Source: Candidatus Hydrogenedentota bacterium (GTDB lineage Bacteria > Hydrogenedentota > Hydrogenedentia > Hydrogenedentales > SLHB01). Taken from it: 18,843 nucleotides of DNA. Of this stretch, positions 8,189-15,663 are shown piece by piece. Below the pieces are notes generated by a model. That model had not been told where the DNA came from, ran no database searches, and saw only the letters and a program-made list of their open reading frames with translations. Within the stretch, counting starts at the first letter, position 1. Each line of letters opens with the position of its first letter. The DNA lies in the NCBI GenBank assembly GCA_003557825.1, contig PWNM01000275.1, forward strand, positions 1 through 18,843, read 5' to 3'. The position numbers and the translations under genes were made by a program.

Positions 8189-8290
8189 ACAGGCAACGCA
8201 AGACATCACCAACCTGCCACGGCTGGTCTGTTGGAAGCGATGTCTGTGCAGGAGACACCGGGTGACCCCGACGCCCGGTGTCTCTCTTTT
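8189..8290 (+). ncRNA. Candidate structured small RNA, about 100 nt, between miaA and the anti-sigma gene
   Basis: A strong promoter and a rho-independent terminator enclose about 100 nt with no credible open frame. The body folds into one extended arm: GCA-AGACATC (8198-8207) pairs with GATGTCT-G-TGC (8239-8249). Inside it CCAAC (8209-8213) pairs with GTTGG (8230-8234), and a short CCA/TGG stem closes a CGGC loop at 8220-8223. The terminator hairpin follows at 8252-8284. I recognise no known family; it does not show 6S, tmRNA or SRP RNA signatures. It lies where hfq is found in many bacteria. An ATG at 8240 opens a frame, but with no ribosome site and running through the terminator, so a peptide is unlikely. 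Confidence 0.6.
8252..8290 (+). terminator. Rho-independent terminator of the ncRNA candidate (also able to end mutL-miaA)
   Basis: GAGACACCGGG (8252-8262) pairs perfectly with CCCGGTGTCTC (8274-8284) around an 11-nt loop, followed by TCTTTT. The opposite strand has no U-run, so it is directional. Confidence 0.9.
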
Positions 8291-8330
8291 ATTGGTAGCC
8301 CGCCACGGCCATCCCTTACCGCGATTGCGG

Positions 8331-8456
8331 CGAAGCGTCCAGGGAGAAGCAAGCCCGCATACACATCCTGGCTGCAAGTTGTTCTTGGGGAAGGAGTGAC
8401 TTTCATCAAACTCACGAACTGGCTGTACGCCGGCCTGCCTCTCCCAAGACGCTTCG
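8331..8456 (-). repeat. 126-bp imperfect inverted repeat forming a 33-bp RNA hairpin on the minus strand
   Basis: The arms 8331-8363 and 8424-8456 are inverted repeats separated by 60 bases. Of 33 positions, 27 are Watson-Crick. The six others are C-A, A-A, A-C, A-C, C-C and A-C on the plus strand. In the minus-strand RNA four of these become G-U pairs, leaving only two mismatches (8341/8446 and 8356/8431). This asymmetry suggests the structure is kept as minus-strand RNA, that is, 3' of the anti-sigma message, whose stop is 20 bases away. It may be a 3' UTR element, a processed RNA, or an ERIC-like or MITE-like repeat; no target duplication is visible. Confidence 0.65.
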
Positions 8457-8475
8457 TTCGTACAATCTCCTTATG

Positions 8476-9759
8476 TTATAGGCCCAACGCTTTGACCTCG
8501 ATGGGCACCTCCACCGAACCCGTGCTGAAATCGGGCAACAACCGCACAAACAACCCGTTGATATCCTCGATGGTCCCGTCGGGCGGATACAACTCGCGAT
8601 AGGGCACGCTGGACCGGTTGATATCGGTCCCATTCAGGCGTCCCCGAAATAGCGGATTCATCTGATCGTCATACACATACACGTCATAACTGCAATGCGG
8701 ACCGGGCGTTACGTCATTCCACGTCAAGCGAATGCCTTCAATGGCCCACCGGCGCCCTTCGTAGCGCGTCGGCACCCAGTGGACCTTCCACTCGGGCGGC
8801 GACGGCGTATCGTGGGCCGGAATCATGGCTGTTTCGAAGGTGGTTTGCGCCCGCTGATCGGGGACCATGCCGGACGTCCACGATGCCAACCCCGCGGTTG
8901 CCACCCGCCGGGGCGGCGACGGCGCCATGCCCGCTCGGGCCCGGGACTGTTCGCCCCGCCGCAACACTACAAAGTTATGCTCGGCTCCGGTACCATCGAA
9001 ATGGACCTCGCCGTCGAACACGGTTACCACGGTTTCCGCATCCTCCACGGCCACCAGGAACGACGTTCCTACCACATCGATGTATCCCGATGCGGTATAC
9101 ACTTCGAACCGACGACCGGTCTTACCCACATCAAACCAGGCCTCGCCCGCCTCGATGGTGAGGGAGCGTTCCGCATTGACGCGAACGCGGGAATGTTGAT
9201 TCAACTTTACATAAGCCGGACCCGACAGGGCCAGTATCAGACGGCCCTCTTCGGCCGTCTCGAACCAGGCGCCCGGCTCAAAAAAGCTCTCCACTCGAAT
9301 ATCGTGGGCCCCGGCTTCGCCCATGTGACCGCCGTAGGCGATGCCGGACTGATACGTCACCATTCCAACGGCTCCGGGCCGCGCCTCGATGGAATCGGGC
9401 CAATACATATGGATAATGAGACCCACCAAGGCCAACAACACCGCCACCGCCACGGGTAATCGGCGCACAATCGGGCTGCGCGGATGCTTGGCCCGCCAGT
9501 TGACCGTGGCCAAATCCGAACTGTCCGCCGGACCAAGCTCGGGTAAATGGCTCATCACCGTGGGCCGAAGCGAATGGCTCAGGCGATCCTCGTGCAAGGC
9601 CTCGAACAGTTGAGCCGACGCCCGTTGATGCTGGCGGAGAGCTCGGGCGCACCGGTCACACTCGGCCAGATGTTGCTCGAACACCACCGCCTCCGACGAT
9701 GACAATTCGCCGTCGATGCGGGCCTGCATCAATCCTTCGATTTTCGTGCAGGATGCCAC
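8476..9759 (-). CDS. Anti-sigma factor: zinc-finger (ZAS) + membrane helix + FecR domain
   Basis: 427 residues from a GTG start at 9759, which overlaps the sigma gene by 31 bases; GGAGG lies about 10 bases upstream. This start is supported because it includes C4, completing the zinc anti-sigma motif C4-x25-H30-x3-C34-x2-C37. A single membrane helix lies at about 101-120 (LPVAVAVLLALVGLIIHMYW). The periplasmic part has a FecR-like beta domain at about 150-275 (SGPAYVKLNQHSRVRV ... GEAWFDVGKTGRRFEVYTASGYIDVVGTSFLV ... VFDGEVHF). The last 130 residues, rich in Tyr, Pro and Asp, I do not recognise. The N-terminus should hold the neighbouring ECF sigma factor at the membrane while the FecR part senses an outside signal. 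The combination of ZAS and FecR in one chain is the notable point. Confidence 0.88.
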   Translation of the reverse strand: MASCTKIEGLMQARIDGELSSSEAVVFEQHLAECDRCARALRQHQRASAQLFEALHEDRLSHSLRPTVMSHLPELGPADSSDLATVNWRAKHPRSPIVRRLPVAVAVLLALVGLIIHMYWPDSIEARPGAVGMVTYQSGIAYGGHMGEAGAHDIRVESFFEPGAWFETAEEGRLILALSGPAYVKLNQHSRVRVNAERSLTIEAGEAWFDVGKTGRRFEVYTASGYIDVVGTSFLVAVEDAETVVTVFDGEVHFDGTGAEHNFVVLRRGEQSRARAGMAPSPPRRVATAGLASWTSGMVPDQRAQTTFETAMIPAHDTPSPPEWKVHWVPTRYEGRRWAIEGIRLTWNDVTPGPHCSYDVYVYDDQMNPLFRGRLNGTDINRSSVPYRELYPPDGTIEDINGLFVRLLPDFSTGSVEVPIEVKALGL

Positions 9760-10361
9760 CCCGATTGGTCCTCCGATTCGGCGTCCGGTTCCGTCAGAAT
9801 ATCGCGCAACTGACGACCGGCCCGCTGCAATATGCCGCGGATCTCATCGCGGCTGCTTCCGGTAAATTCGCTGATTTCATCGTAACTCAGCTCTTGTAAA
9901 TACCGTAAAACTACGGGCAATCGATAATGTTCCGGCAAAGCGTCGATAGCCATGCGCACGCGCTCTTTCGCTTCGCCCCGCTCCATCAGACCCCGCGGAC
10001 CCAGCCGCGCGTCCTCGATGGATACGGTACGCCGAAACGGCAACGGCGTCTCCGATTCGAGGCGTTTTCCATGCCGACGCAGCCAATTGGCAGCCGTCCG
10101 ACAGGTTATCTCGCGCAACCACGGGGCAAATTTTTCGGGTTCCCGCAACTGGCGCAGATTGCGATAGGCCTTCATGAAAGCCTCTTGCGCAATGTCTTCC
10201 GCATCGCCCGCCCGGCCTACGTAATAATAAGCCGTAGCGTATACCGCCGCTTGGTGTCTCGTTACCAAGCGACCATACGCCTCGGAATCGCCTTCCAGAC
10301 ATCGAGCGACAAGAAACGCATTCTCTTCGCCGCTCACCGGCGTATCGTTGCGGTGTCGCAC
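9729..10361 (-). CDS. ECF-type RNA polymerase sigma-70 factor
   Basis: 210 residues. Region 2 spans about 25-95 (EAYGRLVTRHQAAVYATAYYYVGRAGDAEDIAQEAFMKAYRNL, then FAPWLREITCRTAANWLRR). Region 4 is at about 133-187 (ALPEHYRLPVVLRYLQELSYDEISEFTGSSRDEIRGILQRAGRQLRDIL), the helix-turn-helix that reads the -35 element. Region 3 is absent, as in all ECF factors. The start is GTG at 10361; an ATG 20 bases upstream is out of frame. The next gene on the strand is the anti-sigma, overlapping by 31 bases, so the pair is translationally coupled. The target regulon is unknown; the adjacent repeat protein upstream on the same strand is a plausible member. Confidence 0.95.
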   Translation of the reverse strand: MRHRNDTPVSGEENAFLVARCLEGDSEAYGRLVTRHQAAVYATAYYYVGRAGDAEDIAQEAFMKAYRNLRQLREPEKFAPWLREITCRTAANWLRRHGKRLESETPLPFRRTVSIEDARLGPRGLMERGEAKERVRMAIDALPEHYRLPVVLRYLQELSYDEISEFTGSSRDEIRGILQRAGRQLRDILTEPDAESEDQSGWHPARKSKD

Positions 10362-10396
10362 TTGGGCTGCCTCGCTTTCATCGGGTTGCAGCCTCG

Positions 10397-10402
10397 ATTA
10401 TA
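10397..10402 (-). promoter_or_regulatory. Perfect -10 box upstream of the sigma factor gene
   Basis: TATAAT on the minus strand, 35 bases before the GTG start. No matching -35 is visible at 16-18 bases, and no clear ECF-type GGAAC element either, so autoregulation cannot be read from the sequence. Confidence 0.35.
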
Positions 10403-10553
10403 CCCTATAGTGGCATTTCCCGCAGCTCTCGTCATAAACCGTTCCAAAGTAGAGCAGGGCGATGAAAAGCTGTTGGCTAAAGCTTCGATGTTGGTGCGGT
10501 GCGAGGACTTTTTATAGACCCGTTTGGACTGCGATGCCCATGAACGGAGCAAT

Positions 10554-10582
10554 GGCGACCCGGTTTTGACCCGAATGTCGCC
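10554..10582. repeat. Hairpin downstream of the repeat-protein gene, possible transcript end
   Basis: GGCGAC (10554-10559) and GTCGCC (10577-10582) form a 6-bp stem, with further partial pairing inside (CCGGT against ACCCG). It starts 47 bases past the stop at 10629. No U-run follows on the minus strand, so termination is only a possibility. Confidence 0.3.
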
Positions 10583-10628
10583 TTTCCGCATCCAACTGAT
10601 CTCTTGGTATGCCTTACGTTTCGGCGGG

Positions 10629-13562
10629 TCATTGCCGATTGGACAGGTTGATGTTGAGATCGAGCGGATCGTCGCCGACGGTGATGGTCTGGCGGTATTG
10701 GGGCGTGCGGTCCATGGACAACAGCCGCCCGATGTCGGGATTGCGCGGGTCGATGTTGAGACTCATGACCTCAAGGATGTATTCCCCCGGTTCAACACCG
10801 TTGATGGCAAACCCCCCATCGGCTCCCACAAAGGCCTGACCGGAAAGATAGCGGGCCGCCTCGATAAGGCCGTTGAGATCCATGAGATTAACCTCTTCTG
10901 GTGCGGGGCCGCCGGGAGCGCGAAGCGAGACGGTGATGATGCCATTGGAGTCGAGGCCGGAAATGAAGCCCGAGACGGACGCGCCGCCTTCACGGGGCCC
11001 GAGGTCGATATGGGTCCGGTCGCCGTTGGCGATATCAATGACGCGGGGCGTCATGGACAACCCGAGGAGTTCCATGGGCGAGGCGTCGGAGGGATCCATG
11101 GCCGATACCAGGTAACTGCCCTCGGGGATGCCGCTAAAATCGACCCGACCGCTGCTATCGGTGGTGAGCATATGGAGGCCTGACCTACCGAGCATCTGCA
11201 CCACAGCCCCCTCGCGCGGTTCGCCGTCCACGGTAAACTCGCCAGAGATTTCGGCTCCTTCGCCAAGGACGATACGGAAGTTGAGGGTATCCCGTCCAGC
11301 GGGGATGGACACCGACGGCTGATGGTACCGGGCGTAGCGGGTATGATTGGCGATGATCGTGTAGTTGCCGGGAGGGACTTGGTCGATCTCGAATCGACCC
11401 TGACCATCGGACACGGCCGTACCCGCGGTTTGCTGCATGCCCGCGGGTAAGACGAGCGACATAAAATCCTCGGTCTGGTCGACGGCAGCGGGCATGAGCC
11501 GGATGGAGGCTCCCGAGACGGTGGCGCCGTTCGTGTTGATTACGGTTCCGCCGAAACGAACGCCGGCGTCGAGGACGATGCGCAAGTCATCAATACGCGC
11601 GCCGGGGGTAACACTGACAGATTGAGACGCGCCTGCGCCGAGGGCCGAACTGCGGGCCCTGACGACATATTCCCCGGGGGTGACGTTGCGGAACTCGAAG
11701 AATCCAGCCGGATTGGTGGTTTGGCCGCCGATATCCCCGCCCAGGACGTTACGCATCAGGATGGCCATGGGTTGGGCCGTGCTGTCGCGGTCTTGGCGTT
11801 CGAGGGTGACCCGGGTCGAGGGAGCCGGTTCACCGTGGGCATCGGTTACGATACCGCGGATGTGGCTAGGCGGCGTGAGACGGATGGTCGCCCGTGAGCC
11901 CACAGCGATCCCAGCGGCTTCGCCTACGCCCAGATCGCTCACTACGGACAAGTCGTACAAAGCACCCCGGAGTTGGGTCAGTTGAAAGCGGCCCTCTTCG
12001 TTCGTTGTAGTACCCGATGTGATGGACGGATCGCTGCGGAGCCGGGCTTCAACCCGGACGGACGGCGCCGGCCCGCCATCGGGATCGAGTACTTCGCCGT
12101 CGATTACGCCGTCGCCCAGGGGTTCTTCCTCCTCGGGGGTTTCCGCGGGTCGTCGAACAATGAGTTCAAGGTCGTCGATGGCAGTTGCGCCATCCACTTC
12201 GATGCGGACCCCGCCATCGCCGCCGGTGAAGGCGGCCAATGGGCTCGCACCGGTCGGGGCGACGTTATATCGGCCCGACCCGACGGCCTCGAAAAGAAAG
12301 GCTCCGTCGGCATCGGTGGCCGTCGAGCGGAACGAGGTGGCCCGGCCCGAGGTCAGGGCTCCGGCATCGGGAATGAGCCGGATCTGGTGTTCGGTCGCCG
12401 GTTCGCCATCCTCAAACTGGGCAATGCCGGCGACGCGAGCGCCCCGGGACAGCGTGATGGTCATCGTGTGGGGGGACTCCCCAGGCCGAATGCGAATGAG
12501 GTCCGTAGCCAACTCGGCATAATTCGCCGCGGCGCACCGCAGCCGGAAGGGCCAGTCGTAATCAAGACCGGCGATGCGGAACCGACCGTCGTCATCGGTC
12601 CGGTCGTTGAGGGCGACGAGGCTCCCCGGATCGAGGGTATCGAGGGTGTCGAGCACGGTCTGAAAAAGCTGTCCCGGCACGACATTGACCGACGCCCGGG
12701 GAACAGGTTCATTGTTCGGTCCGACCACCCGTCCTTCGACCACGGCTCCTCGTTCGAGGCGAAAATCGACCCCCTCGTGCCGTTGGCCGTTGCGGAGATC
12801 GAGGTTGACCGTGTTCTCGGGGGGGAAGATGTATCCTTGACGCCGGGCCTGGACACTAATGCGATAGGCCCCCACGGGCAATCCCTCGAGAGTATATTGG
12901 CCGTCGGCGTCGGCATAGGCCTGGTAGATGCCTTCCTCGCCCTGGCTGAACATCATTTCTGTCAGACTCTGTTGCGCTCCCAACGCCGCAACCATGGCAT
13001 CCTCGATGCCCTCGCCCGTCCGTGCATCAACCACCCGACCGGTCACCTGACCGCCAGGTTCCATCAAAAAGTCCACGCGTACCGACCGTCCCGCGCCCAC
13101 CTGATAGGGATGAACCGCTCGGGCATAGCCATCCGCGATGCAGATTAGGTGGCGCCACGATCCCTCGGGCGGCGTAATTTCGTAGGCGCCCGCCTCATCC
13201 GTAAAACTCACAGGCCCGTCGCTTCGGTCCAATGCCCTATCGGGTTCGTCGTAGGTCAGGAGTTGGGTCACCGGAAAAATCCGGGCCCCCTCAATGGGCG
13301 TACCCGACGCAGCATCCAGTACCGTCCCATAGATGCGGGCGTCGGACACTTCCTCAGGCGCGACGGATTCGGGCTCGGGCGTAAAATCGGACACGGACAC
13401 GGACTCGGATCCCGGTTCGGGCAACGGCTCCGGTTCAGCAGGCTCAGAGACAGGTTCCGGCTCGGGTGCGGGGGCCCATTCGACGATGTGGAACGCAACT
13501 ATGCCTACCATGCCAAGGATAATAATCCCCGCGATGATGGTCGTACCTCTAGACAGTCCCAT
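10629..13562 (-). CDS. Membrane-anchored protein with about nine carboxypeptidase-regulatory-like repeats
   Basis: 977 residues from ATG at 13562, with AGGAGG 6 bases upstream. An N-terminal membrane anchor (about 8-27) is followed by a Pro/Glu/Ser linker (31-72), then about nine beta-sandwich repeats of roughly 95-110 residues. Each begins with a phrase like GxVxGxVxDxxGxPxxxAxVxL and ends with a phrase like DxxGxFxxxxVxPGxYxV: YGTVLDAASGTPIEGARI, TGRVVDARTGEGIEDAMV, EGRVVGPNNEPVPRASV, and so on to SGFISGLDSNGIITVSL. These are CarboxypepD_reg-type domains, with no peptidase domain attached. The protein is probably a long fibre displayed outside the cytoplasmic membrane, for adhesion or envelope structure; that role is inference. 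It is followed by the sigma/anti-sigma pair on the same strand after 267 bases. Confidence 0.88.
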   Translation of the reverse strand: MGLSRGTTIIAGIIILGMVGIVAFHIVEWAPAPEPEPVSEPAEPEPLPEPGSESVSVSDFTPEPESVAPEEVSDARIYGTVLDAASGTPIEGARIFPVTQLLTYDEPDRALDRSDGPVSFTDEAGAYEITPPEGSWRHLICIADGYARAVHPYQVGAGRSVRVDFLMEPGGQVTGRVVDARTGEGIEDAMVAALGAQQSLTEMMFSQGEEGIYQAYADADGQYTLEGLPVGAYRISVQARRQGYIFPPENTVNLDLRNGQRHEGVDFRLERGAVVEGRVVGPNNEPVPRASVNVVPGQLFQTVLDTLDTLDPGSLVALNDRTDDDGRFRIAGLDYDWPFRLRCAAANYAELATDLIRIRPGESPHTMTITLSRGARVAGIAQFEDGEPATEHQIRLIPDAGALTSGRATSFRSTATDADGAFLFEAVGSGRYNVAPTGASPLAAFTGGDGGVRIEVDGATAIDDLELIVRRPAETPEEEEPLGDGVIDGEVLDPDGGPAPSVRVEARLRSDPSITSGTTTNEEGRFQLTQLRGALYDLSVVSDLGVGEAAGIAVGSRATIRLTPPSHIRGIVTDAHGEPAPSTRVTLERQDRDSTAQPMAILMRNVLGGDIGGQTTNPAGFFEFRNVTPGEYVVRARSSALGAGASQSVSVTPGARIDDLRIVLDAGVRFGGTVINTNGATVSGASIRLMPAAVDQTEDFMSLVLPAGMQQTAGTAVSDGQGRFEIDQVPPGNYTIIANHTRYARYHQPSVSIPAGRDTLNFRIVLGEGAEISGEFTVDGEPREGAVVQMLGRSGLHMLTTDSSGRVDFSGIPEGSYLVSAMDPSDASPMELLGLSMTPRVIDIANGDRTHIDLGPREGGASVSGFISGLDSNGIITVSLRAPGGPAPEEVNLMDLNGLIEAARYLSGQAFVGADGGFAINGVEPGEYILEVMSLNIDPRNPDIGRLLSMDRTPQYRQTITVGDDPLDLNINLSNRQ

Positions 13563-13589
13563 GGAATACCTCCTGAAATCGGACTCGCC

Positions 13590-13610
13590 GCAGTATCAGC
13601 CTGACACTGC
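13590..13610 (-). promoter_or_regulatory. Hairpin/dyad in the 5' leader of the repeat-protein gene
   Basis: GCAGTATCA (13590-13598) and TGACACTGC (13602-13610) form a 9-bp stem with a 3-nt loop. The only mismatch becomes a G-U pair in the minus-strand RNA. It lies between the predicted start site and the ribosome site, where it could act as an operator or an RNA control element. Confidence 0.4.
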
Positions 13611-13622
13611 CCTATCTTTACC

Positions 13623-13651
13623 ATTATACCAAGGAATCGGTGTTATGTCGC
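13623..13651 (-). promoter_or_regulatory. Promoter of the repeat-protein gene (extended -10)
   Basis: On the minus strand GCGACA (13646-13651), a 17-base spacer and TATAAT (13623-13628) with TG extension, i.e. TGGTATAAT. The start site would be near 13616, giving a leader of about 54 nt. Confidence 0.6.
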
Positions 13652-13776
13652 TTCGACTCGTTCGTTCCGGGCTGAGATTGCCCGGTCATCGTGTTCATGC
13701 TAAAGTGTTGTAATCCTTACCATAACGAAATTGTTCCCATATTTTTGACATGGTCTGACAGCCGCGGAGGGTATAC

Positions 13777-15402
13777 ATGATGGTCGCATATCGATTGGGG
13801 CATGCCATAGGCGGGGCTATCCTTTTATTGGCCATGAGTTTCTGTGGGATAGAGGCGCCGACCGAGAGTTTGTTAGAAGGGGCACAAACCTTCTACCTTG
13901 ATTCGGAAGGGGGAGACGATAGCCATTGCGGCCTCCACCCAGATACCGCGTGGAGGACTCTGGAACCACTCGATGGCCAAACGCTGCTCCCCGGTACCCA
14001 GGTGCTCTTTAGAGCGGGCAGCGTATTCGAAGGTCATCTCAACCTGAGCGGGCAGGGCAACTCGGAAGCGCCTATTGAGTTGGGGAAATACGGCGAGGGC
14101 CCCCTGCCGAAAATCGTCGGTCAGGGTCGACCTTATGCCATGCATCCCAATGGCGAGATCATGACCGCCACCATACGCCTCGACAATGTCGCCCATTGGA
14201 TCATCCGGGATCTGGCGATCACCCATCCCCTCCCCGAACGGGGATTCGTATGGGGTTTGTTCATCAATGCCGACGGAGGAGGGCATTATGCAGATCTCAC
14301 CCTACGGGGCTTACATGTCCACAATGTAAGCGGTTCCGTTCGACGAGGTGGAGCGCCTGCAGGCATTGGTCTCCGGCTGGGACGCAATACGGCCTTTGAC
14401 GGCGTGTTGATCGAAGACTGCTACATCCACGATGTGGGATTCTACGGCATCGTTGTGGATGGATGGCTCAACCGGAACCGGGCCCGCGGCGATTATTTTC
14501 CGAGCAGGAATGTGGTCATCCGAAACAATTTGCTTCATGACATCATCGGGGACGGCATCGTGCCGATTATCTGCGAAGCGCCCCTCGTTGAGCACAACGA
14601 AGTCCATCGCCATACCTTGAACCAAACCATGGGCGAACAGGAACATGCTGCCGGCATCTGGCCCTTTGGCTGCGACGACGCCCATATCCGCTACAACCGC
14701 GTCATGGGCGGGCGTGGCGTACACGATGGCGAGGCATATAACGTGGACAACGATAATCGCAACGCGGTCATTGAATACAACTACTCGCAGAATAACGGGG
14801 GCGGTTTTCTACTTATGTGCACCTTTGAGGAAGAAGACGAGGAACGCCTCAGCACGGGGACGGTCGTACGTTACAATGTGTCCATTAACGACGGATATCA
14901 GCCATGGGGACGAAACAACGTCAACGTAGGCGAAGTGGAGCAAGCCGTTATCGAGAACAATATTTTCGCATTCACCTTGCCGGGCGAAGTTGTGTTCACA
15001 AACTGCTGGGATTACGACCAAGGGATGTGGGCCCGAGATATTACCTTTCGTCGCAACCTCATCTATTCCCTGGCCGACACGCTCCGGTTTAACTGGGGCG
15101 AGGCCGAAGACATCCGACTCGATGGAAATATCTACTGGGGCGTTTTTGACGAGAATTGGAATAAAAAGGACCCGGACGGCGTGGTTGTTGATCCTCAGTT
15201 TGCCGATGTACAGGCAGGCGACTTTCGCCTTCCCTCCGATTCTCCTGTCTTCGCTCACGGGTTTCGACCATTCTCAGTTGCAGGCGCAGGACTTACCGCA
15301 GACAGCTCCTGGCTTCGCGAACGGGACGCCTCGCTAGAACGAAATCCTGAAGAGTGGGCGGTTCCGATCCCCAAAGGCTACTTCGAAACCTGCACGCCCT
15401 GA
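13777..15402 (+). CDS. Exported right-handed parallel beta-helix protein
   Basis: 541 residues from ATG at 13777 (GGAGG 6 bases before; a second ATG follows directly). A signal-like N-terminus (MMVAYRLGHAIGGAILLLAMSFCGIEA) indicates export; a Cys is present but the lipobox is poor. Next comes the opening typical of polysaccharide-lyase-like beta helices: FYLDSEGGDDSHCGLHPDTAWRTLEPL followed by LLPGTQVLFRAGSVFEGHLNL. The central part has short strand repeats with Asn ladders such as HNVSGS, IEDCYIHDVGFYGIVVDG, VVIRNNLLHDIIGDGI, VIEYNYSQNNGGGFL and AVIENNIFAF. Such folds bind or cleave acidic polysaccharides; catalytic residues cannot be assigned by eye. It is divergent from the repeat-protein gene. 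No good promoter was found: TTGACA at 13745-13750 lacks a partner -10. Confidence 0.85.
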   Translation: MMVAYRLGHAIGGAILLLAMSFCGIEAPTESLLEGAQTFYLDSEGGDDSHCGLHPDTAWRTLEPLDGQTLLPGTQVLFRAGSVFEGHLNLSGQGNSEAPIELGKYGEGPLPKIVGQGRPYAMHPNGEIMTATIRLDNVAHWIIRDLAITHPLPERGFVWGLFINADGGGHYADLTLRGLHVHNVSGSVRRGGAPAGIGLRLGRNTAFDGVLIEDCYIHDVGFYGIVVDGWLNRNRARGDYFPSRNVVIRNNLLHDIIGDGIVPIICEAPLVEHNEVHRHTLNQTMGEQEHAAGIWPFGCDDAHIRYNRVMGGRGVHDGEAYNVDNDNRNAVIEYNYSQNNGGGFLLMCTFEEEDEERLSTGTVVRYNVSINDGYQPWGRNNVNVGEVEQAVIENNIFAFTLPGEVVFTNCWDYDQGMWARDITFRRNLIYSLADTLRFNWGEAEDIRLDGNIYWGVFDENWNKKDPDGVVVDPQFADVQAGDFRLPSDSPVFAHGFRPFSVAGAGLTADSSWLRERDASLERNPEEWAVPIPKGYFETCTP

Positions 15403-15663
15403 CCCCGAAGTGGCCTGAGTTGTCCTGGGTGAACCGCAACCTACGCAGTCGAATTCCATAAATCCCCGCAGTCGCGGAGAACTCCATTGATTACATGGAG
15501 AGCGTCGGAGTAAAATGGGCTCACGAGCCGGCTCGATTGGCGTGACCCGGCCAAAATATACTGATTGCCGCCCTGCCCAAACCATATGTGGCATCCGGGG
15601 GACGGCCGGGTGAAAGGCGGAAATGACGTCACAACAGCAGACCACTCAGGGATTATCCTTTTC
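15403..15663. other. Intergenic stretch before the EIIA gene
   Basis: No gene is seen. It contains two small inverted repeats: CCGC/GCGG around 15466-15477, and CTCCAT/ATGGAG around 15482-15500. A TATACT box at 15557-15562 might be the -10 of the EIIA gene, but the nearest -35-like TTGGCG is only 14 bases away. Confidence 0.35.

Noticed and set aside
8003..8602. 199-codon plus-strand frame crossing the end of miaA, the ncRNA and the hairpin repeat
   Set aside because: It overlaps miaA and the anti-sigma gene, passes through a strong terminator and lacks a ribosome site.
11973..13148. 391-codon plus-strand open frame antisense to the repeat-protein gene
   Set aside because: The minus-strand frame has the regular carboxypeptidase-regulatory-like repeats; the antisense translation has none.
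13745..13777. TTGACA followed by TATACA as a promoter for the beta-helix gene
   Set aside because: The spacer is 21 bases and the -10 would overlap the start codon.
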